Shown: positions 25,769 to 35,221, numbered from the stretch's first letter. The stretch is DNA of 52,756 bases from Arcobacter sp. CECT 8985 (GCF_004116495.1 NZ_PDKC01000021.1:1-52756); one strand, 5' to 3'. Numbers and translations are program-made. Notes: generated by a model not told the origin, from the sequence alone.

Positions 25769-27246
25769 GTGAAATGCCAAAAATAACAATTGATTTTTTA
25801 AGTTTAAATTTTGCTACAATCTCTCCTATGATTGTAGCTATTATTGCAGGATTATTAATCTTATGTATTGATTTATCAAATAAAAAACTTGATAAATCAC
25901 TTTACATAATGTTAACAGTATTAGCTTTACTTATTGATTTAGGGTTTGTTTTAGGTTTTGATTCTGATACAAGAGGATTTTTTGACTTATTATTATTTGA
26001 TGGAGTTGCAACTTTAGGACAAATTATTATAATTGTAGGTTCAATATTTTTTGTTTTATTATATTTTAATAAGCTTAGATTTCAAGAGTTGAGATATCCC
26101 GAATATTTTGCATTATATTTATTTGTAGTTGCAGGTTTTCAGTTTATGGTAACTTCAGATAGTCTTATTTTGATTTTTGTTTCTCTTGAAACATCTTCAA
26201 TGGCTTTATATACTATGATTGCAATGCATAATAGATTAACTGCAATAGAAGCAGCAATTAAATATTTTACAATGGGTGCTTTAAGTACTGCCTTTTTTGC
26301 ATTTGGTTCAATGGTTTTTTATGCCCAAACGGGAAGTGTAGAATTATCTGAAATTTCACAAGTATTGACTGCAAATAATTTTTCAAACTATTTTATTACT
26401 TTAGTAGGGGCTTGTTTTATTATTGCAGCATTAGGATTTAAGTTATCACTTTTTCCTTTTCATCTTTGGGTTGCAGATGTTTATGAAGGTTCAACTTCAG
26501 CTTTAGCTGGTTTTATTTCAGTTGTTCCAAAAATTGCTGGATTTATAGTTGCATTAAGATTTTTTGAGATTTTTATTATTCATGATGATAAGTTTATTGA
26601 ATTAATTTTATATGTTATTGTAGTTCTTACAATGACAATTCCAAATGTAATTGCACTGTTACAAAATGATATAAAAAGAATGTTAGCTTATTCTTCAGTG
26701 TCAAATGCAGGTTTTGCAATGAGTGCAATACTTATAGGTACAACACAAGCAACTGAGTCACTTTTTTTATATTGGATAATGTTTTTTCTTGCTAATTTAG
26801 GAGCATTTTCAATTCTTTGGTTAAAAAGAACAAAAGATTATAATAATGGAAGTGACCATACTTTAGAAAAATATAAAGGATTAATTAAAACTTCACCATT
26901 AATTGCTTGTTTGATGGGTGTATTTATGATTACTTTAGCTGGACTTCCACCATTTTCTTTATTTTGGGGTAAACTTTATTTAATAGGAAATGCTGTAAAT
27001 GCAGGACATATTATTTTAGCTATTATAATGATTCTAAATTCAGCTATTGCTGCATTTTATTACTTAAAACCAGTGGTGGCAATATTTTTAAAACAACCAG
27101 ATGAAAATACAATTCAATTAGTAAATATGACGCAAATGATAAAATTTGTTGCAATAATAAGTGCAATTTTTACAATTTGTGCTATTTTTATAGTTGAACC
27201 ACTACTTCAAATAATCTCTTTTTATACTCAAATATCGGGGTTTTAA
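25765..27246 (+). CDS. nuoN: Complex I subunit N (antiporter-like)
   Basis: Last subunit of the operon, 493 residues, about 14 helices. Typical motifs are FVSLETSSMALYTMIA (key Glu), LGFKLSLFPFHLWVADVYEGSTSALAGFISVVPK, and LLQNDIKRMLAYSSVSNAGFAM. It begins within the nuoM stop codon. A perfect 15-bp hairpin follows directly after the stop, ending the operon. Confidence 0.97.
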   Translation: MSEMPKITIDFLSLNFATISPMIVAIIAGLLILCIDLSNKKLDKSLYIMLTVLALLIDLGFVLGFDSDTRGFFDLLLFDGVATLGQIIIIVGSIFFVLLYFNKLRFQELRYPEYFALYLFVVAGFQFMVTSDSLILIFVSLETSSMALYTMIAMHNRLTAIEAAIKYFTMGALSTAFFAFGSMVFYAQTGSVELSEISQVLTANNFSNYFITLVGACFIIAALGFKLSLFPFHLWVADVYEGSTSALAGFISVVPKIAGFIVALRFFEIFIIHDDKFIELILYVIVVLTMTIPNVIALLQNDIKRMLAYSSVSNAGFAMSAILIGTTQATESLFLYWIMFFLANLGAFSILWLKRTKDYNNGSDHTLEKYKGLIKTSPLIACLMGVFMITLAGLPPFSLFWGKLYLIGNAVNAGHIILAIIMILNSAIAAFYYLKPVVAIFLKQPDENTIQLVNMTQMIKFVAIISAIFTICAIFIVEPLLQIISFYTQISGF

Positions 27247-27251
27247 TATAA

Positions 27252-27286
27252 AAAATATCAATAAAAATTAGTTTTATTGATATTTT
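27252..27286. terminator. Perfect 15-bp hairpin ending the nuo operon
   Basis: Bases 27252-27266 and 27272-27286 are exact inverted repeats around a 5-base loop. A-rich and T-rich flanks make it a self-contained intrinsic terminator that could work in either direction. It starts 6 bases after the nuoN stop codon. Confidence 0.75.
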
Positions 27287-27319
27287 GATACACTTATATA
27301 AACACATATAGGAAATATT

Positions 27320-28501
27320 ATGAAAAAAAATTACTTAGTTGGTATGAGTATAATTGTACTTTTTTTATTTGGGTATTTTTTTCAACTTCAAAATAAGCAA
27401 ATTAATCAGTTAAAAAAAGAAGTTGTAAAACTAAATAAAAAAATAGAAATACTACAAAAAAGCGAAAATAAACTAAAAATACAATTAGTAAAATATACAA
27501 AGAAAAAACAGGTTCCTGTTTCTGTTAAGAAAAAAAGATTTATTTCTATGATGTTACCTCCATTAAAAGAGGTTTATAATGATTTAAAAACTAGATATTT
27601 GAGAGTTAAAAAATTAATTGATAATAAAGAAACTAGTGATGAAATAAAAAAATTAAAAGAGTATTATGATACTAATTCAGATCAAGAACTTTTATATGCA
27701 TTAAAACCTCACCCAATGTCAATTGCTCTAGCGCAAGGTGCAATGGAGAGTGCTTGGGGTCAGTCAAGATTCTTTAAAGAAGCAAATAATATGTTTGGTG
27801 TGTGGTCATTTAATAAAAATGAGCCTAGAATTGCTGCAAATAGTAAAAGAGGTTCAAAAACAATTTGGCTTAAAAAGTATGCAACTGTAAAAGATGCAAT
27901 AAGAGATTATTATGAAACATTATCAAAAAGTGCTGCATTTGAAGCTTTTAGAAAACAAAACTTTGAAAATCCAAATCCTTATTTATTAGTAAAAAAACTA
28001 AATAGATACTCAGAAAAGAAAGCTTTATATGGTAAAGAGTTGGCTTCTGTAATAAAATATAATGATTTTACAAAATATGATGATAAAGAGTTTGTAACTC
28101 AAAAAGAAGATGTAAAATTGACAAAAGAAGAGCAAAAAGAAGAAGAAGATTTAGAAAAAAAATCTATAGAACAAGCTGGCAATGAAGATATTACTACTTC
28201 TGAAGATATACAAAAAGAAGAGGTTATGCAAAAACAAAAAGAATCTGATGAATCAACTGCAGATGAGAAAAAAGAACAATTAGTAACAAAAGAAGCCAAA
28301 GAAGAAAAAAACTCTACAGAAAAAACTGATACAAAAGAAGTGAAAGAAGAAAAAAACTCTACAGAAAAAACTAATACAAAAGAACAAAAAGACACTGTAG
28401 AAAAAACTAACATAAAAGAAGAAAAAAAGTCTACAATTAAAAAAATAGAACCTAAAGAAAAATTAGATACTAAAAATATTGAAGATAAACAAACAAAGTA
28501 G
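27320..28501 (+). CDS. Membrane-anchored Bax-like glucosaminidase with charged repeat tail
   Basis: A 393-residue protein in three parts. An N-terminal signal-anchor helix (YLVGMSIIVLFLFGYFFQL) is followed by a short coiled coil. A glucosaminidase domain occupies about residues 115-255: SIALAQGAMESAWGQSRF with the expected catalytic Glu143, then NNMFGVWSF and later YATVKDAIRDYYETL. This matches the Bax/FlgJ-type peptidoglycan hydrolase family. The last ~130 residues are an Asp/Glu/Lys/Thr-rich disordered tail with 15-residue repeats (from residue 326). Predicted role: cleavage of cell-wall glycan from the periplasmic face of the inner membrane. The tail is unusual for the family. AGGA lies 6 bases before the ATG. 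Confidence 0.83.
   Translation: MKKNYLVGMSIIVLFLFGYFFQLQNKQINQLKKEVVKLNKKIEILQKSENKLKIQLVKYTKKKQVPVSVKKKRFISMMLPPLKEVYNDLKTRYLRVKKLIDNKETSDEIKKLKEYYDTNSDQELLYALKPHPMSIALAQGAMESAWGQSRFFKEANNMFGVWSFNKNEPRIAANSKRGSKTIWLKKYATVKDAIRDYYETLSKSAAFEAFRKQNFENPNPYLLVKKLNRYSEKKALYGKELASVIKYNDFTKYDDKEFVTQKEDVKLTKEEQKEEEDLEKKSIEQAGNEDITTSEDIQKEEVMQKQKESDESTADEKKEQLVTKEAKEEKNSTEKTDTKEVKEEKNSTEKTNTKEQKDTVEKTNIKEEKKSTIKKIEPKEKLDTKNIEDKQTK
28295..28420 (+). repeat. 45-bp tandem repeat in the glucosaminidase tail
   Basis: Two nearly identical 45-base units (28295-28339 and 28340-28384) encode the 15-residue pattern KEEKNSTEKT(D/N)TKE with one preceding residue. A shortened third copy runs to about 28420. Copy number changes here would keep the reading frame. 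Confidence 0.7.
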
Positions 28502-28518
28502 AAATCTCTACTTTGTTT
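28491..28518 (+). terminator. 12-bp hairpin across the glucosaminidase stop codon
   Basis: Bases 28491-28502 and 28507-28518 are perfect inverted repeats around a 4-base loop. The TAG stop (28499-28501) lies in the left arm. There is no strong T-run after the stem, so it is a terminator-like or RNA-stability hairpin rather than a textbook terminator. Confidence 0.5.
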
Positions 28519-28593
28519 ACAACTAACCTAAAGATAAACCATAACTTGGTAAAATCGTTTTTTGATAAATATACAATAAATTAAGGAAATATT

Positions 28594-29457
28594 TTGAAAA
28601 CAATAAGCGTTGCACACTCACCAGATGCTGATGATATTTTTATGTACTATGCAATTAAATTTGGTTGGGTTACTGCAAAAGATGCAAAATTTGAAAATAT
28701 AGCAGCTGATATTGAAACATTAAATCAAGCTACATTAAAAGGTGAATATGATATTTGTGCTATTTCTTTTGCTTTATATCCATTTGTAAAAGATGATTAT
28801 GCACTATTAAAAACTGCTGTATCTTTTGGTCAAGGGTATGGACCAAAACTAATAAAGAAAAAAGACGCAAAATTAAAGAAAAACTTTAAAGTTGCACTTA
28901 GCGGAGAATACACTACAAATGCACTTCTATTTAAAATAGCATATCCTGATGCAAGAATAACATATATGAATTTTCTTGATATTGAAAAAGCTGTTTTAGA
29001 TGGAACTGTTGATGCTGGGGTATTAATTCATGAATCTATATTAAATTATAGTGAAGAGTTAGAAGTACAAAGAGAAATCTGGGATATTTGGGAAGAACTA
29101 AGTGGAGGGGGACTTCCATTACCTTTAGGTGGAATGTGTATTAGAAGATCACTTCCTTTACATAGTGCTATTGATTATGAAAATACACTAATAAAAGCTG
29201 TTGATGTTGCAAATAAAAATAGAAAAGTATTAGCAACAATGCTTTTAGAAAAAGGTCTTATACGAGTTGATGCTCCTACGCTTGATACATATTTAGATTT
29301 ATATGCAAATGATGAATCTATCAATTTAAGTGAAGTTCAATATGAAGCTTTAGATAAGTTATTTGAACTTGGATATAAACATGGTTTTTACGAAAATTTA
29401 GTAAAAGCAAAAGAGTTTTTAATTCCAAGTGAATATGAGGACTTAAGAAACAAGTGA
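28594..29457 (+). CDS. mqnD: 1,4-dihydroxy-6-naphthoate synthase (menaquinone, futalosine pathway)
   Basis: Converts cyclic de-hypoxanthine futalosine to 1,4-dihydroxy-6-naphthoate in the alternative menaquinone route used by Campylobacterota. The 287-residue protein has the substrate-binding-protein-like fold of MqnA/MqnD. SPDADDIFMYY near the N-terminus and GGGLPLPLGGMCIRRSL near residue 175 match MqnD (SPCPNDTF... GLPIPLGG) rather than MqnA. Start is TTG 28594 behind AAGGAA. It overlaps murB by 4 bases (GTGA). Menaquinone is the likely electron acceptor for the complex I encoded nearby. Confidence 0.87.
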   Translation: MKTISVAHSPDADDIFMYYAIKFGWVTAKDAKFENIAADIETLNQATLKGEYDICAISFALYPFVKDDYALLKTAVSFGQGYGPKLIKKKDAKLKKNFKVALSGEYTTNALLFKIAYPDARITYMNFLDIEKAVLDGTVDAGVLIHESILNYSEELEVQREIWDIWEELSGGGLPLPLGGMCIRRSLPLHSAIDYENTLIKAVDVANKNRKVLATMLLEKGLIRVDAPTLDTYLDLYANDESINLSEVQYEALDKLFELGYKHGFYENLVKAKEFLIPSEYEDLRNK

Positions 29458-30224
29458 TTAAACAAATAGATTTTTCAAGATACTCTTCAATCAAAATTGG
29501 ACCAATTGTTGATGTACAAGTAATCGATGAAATTGGCGATTTTGATGATCATACTATTATTGGCAAAGCAAATAATATTTTAGTCTCTAATAGCGATAAA
29601 AAGTTTGCAATTTTAGGTTCAAATTTTGATTATATAAAACAAGAAGGTAATAAACTTTTTATTGGATGTGCTACAAGTACAGGAAAAGTTTTAAGTTACT
29701 GTAGAAAAAATGATATTGCAAACTTAGAATTTTTAGCAAAGCTTCCAGGAACTATGGGTGGTGTTGCTAAAATGAATGCAGGATTGAAATCTTGGGAGAT
29801 TTTTAATCATATAATTAGTATAAAAACTAAAGATGGGTATATTAAAAAACAGGATATTTCATATTCGTATCGAGATACAAAAATAGATACTATAATATAT
29901 GAAGTAGTATTAGAAATAGAAAGTGGATTTAGTAAAGATAAATTAAAACAGTTTAATAAAATGAGAGATAATCAACCACAAATTCCCAGTGCTGGGAGTT
30001 GTTTTAAAAATCCAAAGGGTGATTTTGCAGGTAGGTTAATTGAAGAAGTTGGATTGAAAGGTTTCGAAAAAGGTGGAATGTCTTTTTCTAATAAACATGC
30101 AAACTTTTTAGTAAATAATCAAAAAGGAACTTTTGAAGATGCTATTTATTTAATAAACTTAGCAAAAAAGAGAGTTAAAGAAAAATTTGGTATAAATTTA
30201 GAAGAAGAGATTGTAATTTATTAA
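29454..30224 (+). CDS. murB: UDP-N-acetylenolpyruvoylglucosamine reductase
   Basis: FAD- and NADPH-dependent reductase of early peptidoglycan synthesis (cytoplasm). Motifs: the FAD-binding segment FLAKLPGTMGGVAKMNAG, SYRDTKID (with the conserved Tyr-Arg), the catalytic loop PSAGSCFKNPKGDFAGRLIE, and a final Glu-rich LEEEIVIY. At 256 residues it is a short form like other Campylobacterota MurB, lacking some insertions of E. coli MurB. GTG start at 29454 overlaps the mqnD stop, so translation is probably coupled. Confidence 0.92.
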   Translation: MIKQIDFSRYSSIKIGPIVDVQVIDEIGDFDDHTIIGKANNILVSNSDKKFAILGSNFDYIKQEGNKLFIGCATSTGKVLSYCRKNDIANLEFLAKLPGTMGGVAKMNAGLKSWEIFNHIISIKTKDGYIKKQDISYSYRDTKIDTIIYEVVLEIESGFSKDKLKQFNKMRDNQPQIPSAGSCFKNPKGDFAGRLIEEVGLKGFEKGGMSFSNKHANFLVNNQKGTFEDAIYLINLAKKRVKEKFGINLEEEIVIY

Positions 30225-30248
30225 GCTTTATTTTTTATTAGAATAATT

Positions 30249-30254
30249 TATGAT
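30249..30254 (+). promoter_or_regulatory. Candidate -10 box for topA
   Basis: TATGAT, one mismatch from consensus, lies 39 bases before the topA TTG start. No clear -35 box was identified. Confidence 0.3.
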
Positions 30255-30293
30255 ACACTTTGCACTTTAAAAAATGGCTAAGGGTTAAAAAAA

Positions 30294-32672
30294 TTGAAGA
30301 ATTTAGTAATAGTGGAGTCACCAGCAAAAGCAAAAACAATATCAAAGTTTTTAGATAAAAGTTATACCGTAATGGCGTCAATGGGGCATGTAAGAGATTT
30401 GCCAAAATCAAAACTTGGTTTTGATCCAGATGATAATTTTAAACCCCAATATTTAGTCTCTACGGATAAAAGAAAAGTAATAGCAGATTTAAAAAAACAA
30501 ATAACAAAAGATACAGTTATTTACCTAGCGGCCGATGAGGATAGGGAAGGAGAAGCTATTGCATGGCATCTAATTCCTGCACTTAAAATAGAGAAAAATC
30601 CTATAAAAAGAATTGTTTTTCATGAAATTACAAAAGATGCAATTTTAAAAGCAATCCAAAACCCAAGAGATGTTGACAAAAACTTAGTTGATGCACAACA
30701 AGCAAGAAGAATTTTAGATAGAGCTGTTGGTTATGAGTTATCACCTTTATTATGGAAAAAAGTAAGATATGGACTTAGTGCTGGTAGAGTTCAATCTGTT
30801 GCAGTTAAAATTATTGTAGATAGAGAAAATGAGATTAGAAAATTTATACCAGAAGAGTTTTGGAAAATAAAAGCTGATTATAAAGACCCTAGCTTTAAAG
30901 CTGAACTTGCAAAACACAATGGCAAAAATATAAAAGTTAAAAATGAACAAGAAGCAAAGGCTATTGAGTCTTCAATTAATCAAGGTAATTTTAAATTAGC
31001 AGATATTGAAGAAAAAGAGTCTTCAAGAAATCCTGCAGCACCATTTACAACTTCAACTTTACAACAAGAAGCAAGTAGAAAAATTGGACTTTCAGTAAAA
31101 CAAACAATGGTAATAGCACAGCAATTATATGAAGGTAATGTTGGCAATATCCCAAATCATACTGGTGGTTTAATTACTTATATGAGAACAGATTCTTTAA
31201 ATCTTTCAACGGTTGCAACAACAGCAGCTAAAAAAGTTATTGAACAAGAATATGGCAAAGAATACTCTTTAAGTAAGCCAAGAGCATATAAGTCTAAAGC
31301 AAAGGGTGCACAAGAAGCCCATGAAGCTATTAGACCTGTTAATTTAGCTTTAAAACCAAGTGATATTAAACCTTATGTTGAAAATGCACAATATAGATTA
31401 TATTCATTAATTTGGAAAAGAACTTTAGCCACACAAATGAGTGCAGCAAAAATTGCAAATACAACTTATAAAATAAGTGCTGGAAAAGATGAAGAGTATG
31501 AGTTTCAATCAAAGGGACAAAGAATTATTTTTGCAGGATTTATGAAAGCATACACAGAAGGTAGTGATAACCCAGAAAATGCTTTAGAAAGTAATGAAAA
31601 AATCTTACCAACAGTTAAAGTTGGAACTATCTTAAATCTTGAAAAATTAGATTTAGAACAAAATTTTACAAAACCACCTGCAAGATATACTGAAGCTAGT
31701 TTAGTAAAAAAATTAGAGAGTGAAGGAATTGGTAGACCTTCAACTTATGCTCCAACTATTTCTACAATTCAACAAAGAGAATATGTTGTAAAAACTGAAG
31801 ATAAAAAATTAGCTCCTACTCCTACAGGAGAAGTTGTAAATAGTTTTTTAAATGACCATTTTTCAGAGATTATTGATCTAGGGTTTACAGCAAAAATAGA
31901 AGAAGATTTTGATGAAATTGCTGAAGGAAAAATTGCATGGGAACAAGTGATGCAAGATTTTTATGGAGATTTCAAAAAAAGAATTAATGATAAAGAAACA
32001 AGTGTAAATAAAGAAGATTATGCCCAAGTAAGAGAAATTGGAACAGATCCAAAATCAGGAAAACCAGTGAGTGCAAGAGTTGGAAGATTTGGTCCTTTTG
32101 TTCAAATAGGAACAAAAGATGATGAAGAGAAACCAAAATTTGTAGCGATTCCAGAACATTTAAATATGGATACAATAACTTTAGATGAAGCATTGTATTT
32201 ATTTAATCTACCAAGAGTTGTAGGACAAGATGAAAATGGTGGAGATGTTGTAGCAAATATAGGAAGATTTGGTCCTTATTTACAAGCAAAAGGTAAATTT
32301 TATTCATTAAAAGATGATGATCCTTATACAATTGAAATACCAAGAGCATTAGAAGTTATTAAAGAGCTTGATGAAGCAAAAGCAAAAGCAACAATAAAAG
32401 AGTTTGAAAAAGAGAAAATACAAGTTTTAAATGGTCGATATGGAGCATATATAAAACAAGGAAGAAAAAATTTCAAAATACCAAAAGGCAAAGTTGCGGA
32501 GGATTTAACACTTGAAGAGTGCCAAGAAATAATTGAAAAAGACCCTAAATCTAAAGGGACTAAAAAAACTGCAGCAAAAAAGACAACAGCTAAGAAAACA
32601 ACAGCAAAAAAAACTACAACAAAAAAAACTACAACAACTAAAAAAAGTACGAGCAGTACTACAAAAAAATAG
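30294..32672 (+). CDS. topA: DNA topoisomerase I (type IA)
   Basis: Relaxes negative supercoils through a 5'-phosphotyrosine intermediate. The Toprim domain begins at the N-terminus (VIVESPAKAKTISKFL; acidic DEDREGEAIAWHL). The active-site Tyr is Tyr296 in ITYMRTDSLNLS. GRPSTYAPTISTIQQR follows near residue 480. After about residue 580 come repeats of the form RVGRFGPFVQIG, NIGRFGPYLQAKG and LNGRYGAYIKQG, which are topoisomerase C-terminal repeats rather than Cys4 zinc fingers; no CxxC is present. The last ~40 residues are a Lys/Thr/Ala tail like histone H1. TTG start at 30294 has AAGGG upstream. It directly abuts the next gene. Confidence 0.96.
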   Translation: MKNLVIVESPAKAKTISKFLDKSYTVMASMGHVRDLPKSKLGFDPDDNFKPQYLVSTDKRKVIADLKKQITKDTVIYLAADEDREGEAIAWHLIPALKIEKNPIKRIVFHEITKDAILKAIQNPRDVDKNLVDAQQARRILDRAVGYELSPLLWKKVRYGLSAGRVQSVAVKIIVDRENEIRKFIPEEFWKIKADYKDPSFKAELAKHNGKNIKVKNEQEAKAIESSINQGNFKLADIEEKESSRNPAAPFTTSTLQQEASRKIGLSVKQTMVIAQQLYEGNVGNIPNHTGGLITYMRTDSLNLSTVATTAAKKVIEQEYGKEYSLSKPRAYKSKAKGAQEAHEAIRPVNLALKPSDIKPYVENAQYRLYSLIWKRTLATQMSAAKIANTTYKISAGKDEEYEFQSKGQRIIFAGFMKAYTEGSDNPENALESNEKILPTVKVGTILNLEKLDLEQNFTKPPARYTEASLVKKLESEGIGRPSTYAPTISTIQQREYVVKTEDKKLAPTPTGEVVNSFLNDHFSEIIDLGFTAKIEEDFDEIAEGKIAWEQVMQDFYGDFKKRINDKETSVNKEDYAQVREIGTDPKSGKPVSARVGRFGPFVQIGTKDDEEKPKFVAIPEHLNMDTITLDEALYLFNLPRVVGQDENGGDVVANIGRFGPYLQAKGKFYSLKDDDPYTIEIPRALEVIKELDEAKAKATIKEFEKEKIQVLNGRYGAYIKQGRKNFKIPKGKVAEDLTLEECQEIIEKDPKSKGTKKTAAKKTTAKKTTAKKTTTKKTTTTKKSTSSTTKK
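32572..32669 (+). repeat. Low-complexity Lys-Thr/Ala repeat at the topA 3' end
   Basis: Imperfect tandem copies of a 15-base unit encode AKKTT-type pentapeptides (AKKTTAKKTTAKKTTTKKTT), ending in a Ser/Thr/Lys-rich stretch. Such tails in bacterial type IA topoisomerases bind DNA nonspecifically. Unit number is likely to vary between strains. Confidence 0.7.
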
Positions 32673-33185
32673 ATGAAAATAGGAATTTTATCAGATAGTC
32701 ACACAAGAAGTGACTATACTGAGCTTGTAATTAATCACTTAAAAGAAAGTGGTGCACAATATTTAATTCATGCAGGTGACTTATGTATTGAAGATAATTT
32801 AAAGTTATTACAAAATTCAAAGTTAGTATATGTTACTGTTTTTGGAAATAATGATAATGCTCTAATTTCATTATCAAGTAAGTATAAAATCAAAAAAGAG
32901 CCATATTACTTTAAAATAAAAGATGTGAAATTTAAATTGATGCATCTTCCATTTTATTTAAATGCAGATAGTGATATTGTAATTTTTGGTCATACACATA
33001 AGTTTGAGTGTAGTTATAATAATGGTACTTTATTTATTAATCCAGGTGAAGTCTGTGCAAGAGAGAAACCTCTAAGTGAGGCTGTATTGCTAGAAATTAA
33101 TGAAAATGAGTATATAATTAACTACTATTATAAAGATATAAATACTAATAATTTTAAGAAAGAAGAGTTTAAATATGAGCGATAA
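32673..33185 (+). CDS. YfcE/MJ0936-type metallophosphoesterase
   Basis: A 170-residue calcineurin-like phosphodiesterase. Metal-binding motifs are complete: Asp8 and His10 (LSDSH), HAGDLC, FGNNDN, an HLPFY His, and FGHTHKFECS near the end, then INPGEV. Proteins of this family hydrolyse phosphodiester or phosphomonoester bonds; the natural substrate is uncertain. The ATG immediately follows the topA stop, and the 3' end overlaps bioB by 11 bases, so it is part of the same transcript. Confidence 0.87.
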   Translation: MKIGILSDSHTRSDYTELVINHLKESGAQYLIHAGDLCIEDNLKLLQNSKLVYVTVFGNNDNALISLSSKYKIKKEPYYFKIKDVKFKLMHLPFYLNADSDIVIFGHTHKFECSYNNGTLFINPGEVCAREKPLSEAVLLEINENEYIINYYYKDINTNNFKKEEFKYER

Positions 33186-34038
33186 TAAGAGTATATTTTT
33201 ATGTGCTATTTGTAATATAGAGAGTGGTACATGTAATGAAGACTGTAAATTTTGTACACAAAGTGTAAAATATAAAGCAGATATTGAAAGATATAAAAGA
33301 AAAGATATTGAACAAATTGTTAAAGAAGCAAAAAAAGCTAGAGAAAATCATGCAAATGGGTTTTGTTTAGTAACTGCTGGAAAAGGTTTAACTCAAAAAA
33401 GATTAGAATTTGTATGTGAAGCTGCACGTGCAGTTAAAAAAGAGAATTTAGGTTTAGTTTTAATTGCATGTAATGGAACTGCTACAATCGAGCAATTACA
33501 GACTTTAAAAGCAGCTGGAATTGATGCTTATAATCATAACCTTGAAACAGCTAGAGATTTTTATCCAACAATTTGTACAACACATACATGGGATGAAAGA
33601 TATGAAACATGTAAAAATGTTAAAGAAGTAGGATTAAGACTTATTTGTGGTGGAATCTTTGGAATGGGTGAGACTCAAGAGCAAAGAGAATCTATGCTAG
33701 AATCAATAGCTTCTTTAGAACCTATGAATGTTCCTTTGAACTTTTTTCATCCTAATGAAGCTTTACCATTAGTTGAAAATACAATTAATAGACAACAAGC
33801 ATTTGAGCTTATTACTTTAGCTAGAAAAATGATTCCTAATGCAAAGAAAATTATGGTTGCAGGTGGAAGAGAACTTATGTTTGGTGAAGAAGAGTATAAA
33901 ATTTTTGAAAAAGGTGCAAATGCATTTGTAATTGGAAATTATCTAACTACACAAGGTAAAACACCAAAAGATGACATTGCTGCACTTGAAAAATTAGGTT
34001 TTTCAATTACTAAAGAATTTGAAACAAAAACTAAATAA
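33175..34038 (+). CDS. bioB: Biotin synthase (radical SAM)
   Basis: Inserts sulfur into dethiobiotin in the last step of biotin synthesis. The radical-SAM cluster motif is Cys20-x3-Cys24-x2-Cys27 (GTCNEDCKFCTQS). BioB hallmarks follow: YNHNLET, TWDERYETC, GGIFGMGET and NFFHPNEALPL. The 287 residues are fewer than E. coli BioB (about 346), in line with the short forms of Campylobacterota. No other biotin gene lies in the window. The second cluster's ligands (Cys in FCLVTAG context, LICGG and a C-terminal basic residue) look present. Confidence 0.92.
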   Translation: MSDNKSIFLCAICNIESGTCNEDCKFCTQSVKYKADIERYKRKDIEQIVKEAKKARENHANGFCLVTAGKGLTQKRLEFVCEAARAVKKENLGLVLIACNGTATIEQLQTLKAAGIDAYNHNLETARDFYPTICTTHTWDERYETCKNVKEVGLRLICGGIFGMGETQEQRESMLESIASLEPMNVPLNFFHPNEALPLVENTINRQQAFELITLARKMIPNAKKIMVAGGRELMFGEEEYKIFEKGANAFVIGNYLTTQGKTPKDDIAALEKLGFSITKEFETKTK

Positions 34039-34052
34039 TATAGGAATTATTA

Positions 34053-35219
34053 ATGGGTGATGAAATTTTAATTATTATATCTTTGTCTGTAATTATTTTT
34101 ACATCGCCTCTTTTATCAAAGGCATTAAAAATACCTACAATTCCCATCGAAATAATGATGGGGTCACTTGCTGTATATTTTTCTTTTATACATGAAAACA
34201 CAATTTTTGAATTAGTCGCGGAACTTGGATTTTTATACTTAATGTTTTTAGCAGGATTAGAAGTTGATTTAAGAAAACTTATTCATGCTCCCCCAAATAT
34301 TTTAAAAAAAGCATTAGTATATAATGTGATACTATTTTCACTTTCAGCTTTAATTACTTTTTATTTTAAATTGGGGAATATATTTATTGTTACATTACCT
34401 TTAATCTCAATAGGTTTACTTGCTGCACTGAAAAAAGAGTATGGAAATACAGATTGGATTAGAATGTCAATAGTTGTTGGGCTTATTGGTGAAATAGTAT
34501 CAATTATTGCCTTGACAACAGTTTCTGCAATTTTAGAGTTTGGCGTTACTTGGCAATTTTATAAAACGATGTTATTATTTACTGGTTTTATGGTATTAAT
34601 GGCAATTATTTATAGACTGTTTAATAATGTGATATGGTGGTACCCAGAAATAAAAACATATTTAATGCCTACACAAGATCATCAAGAACAAGATATTAGA
34701 GTATCTATGGCTATATTCTTTGTTATGATTGCAGTTATGCTTTATTTGCAATTAGAAGTTGCTTTTGGTGCATTTATAGCAGGTACATTTATTACTACTT
34801 TCTTTGAGCATAATAAATTACTTCCACATAAATTGGAACACTTTGGTTTTGGATGGTTAGTGCCAATATTTTTTATATATGTAGGTTCATCTTTTGAATT
34901 ACATGAATTATTCCAAGATGGTTTGATTAAGACTGCATTATTGATTGTATTAGCGATGGTTATTATTAGAGTTGTTGCTTCATTACTATTTATTAAAGAA
35001 ATGGGTTTAAATAGATTTTTTATGTTAGGTTTATCTCATGCTATGCCATTAACACTTTTAATTGCAGTTACAACATTAGCATACCACAATCATGCAATTA
35101 CACAGTTTTATTATTATGCATTTATTTTAGCATCAATATTAGAAGTATTACTTGTAATGATATTTATTAGAGTTTTGGTAAGTGTATTGAAAATAAAAGA
35201 TGAAGTTGTAGCAGATTGA
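34053..35219 (+). CDS. CPA2-family cation:proton antiporter (Kef type)
   Basis: Inner-membrane antiporter of 388 residues with about 12 helices. The N-terminal segment LGFLYLMFLAGLEVDLRKL is diagnostic of the Kef/NapA group, and AFGAFIAGTFITTFFEHNKL contains the later conserved region. No cytoplasmic RCK/TrkA domain is attached, so it is a stand-alone membrane unit. Ion specificity (K+ or Na+) is not determinable. AGGAA lies 7 bases before the ATG. Confidence 0.87.
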   Translation: MGDEILIIISLSVIIFTSPLLSKALKIPTIPIEIMMGSLAVYFSFIHENTIFELVAELGFLYLMFLAGLEVDLRKLIHAPPNILKKALVYNVILFSLSALITFYFKLGNIFIVTLPLISIGLLAALKKEYGNTDWIRMSIVVGLIGEIVSIIALTTVSAILEFGVTWQFYKTMLLFTGFMVLMAIIYRLFNNVIWWYPEIKTYLMPTQDHQEQDIRVSMAIFFVMIAVMLYLQLEVAFGAFIAGTFITTFFEHNKLLPHKLEHFGFGWLVPIFFIYVGSSFELHELFQDGLIKTALLIVLAMVIIRVVASLLFIKEMGLNRFFMLGLSHAMPLTLLIAVTTLAYHNHAITQFYYYAFILASILEVLLVMIFIRVLVSVLKIKDEVVAD

Positions 35220-35221
35220 TA

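Noticed and set aside
32572-32669. Tandem repeats in topA as a possible CRISPR or mobile element
   Set aside because: Units are in frame, have no spacers and encode a typical Lys-rich tail.
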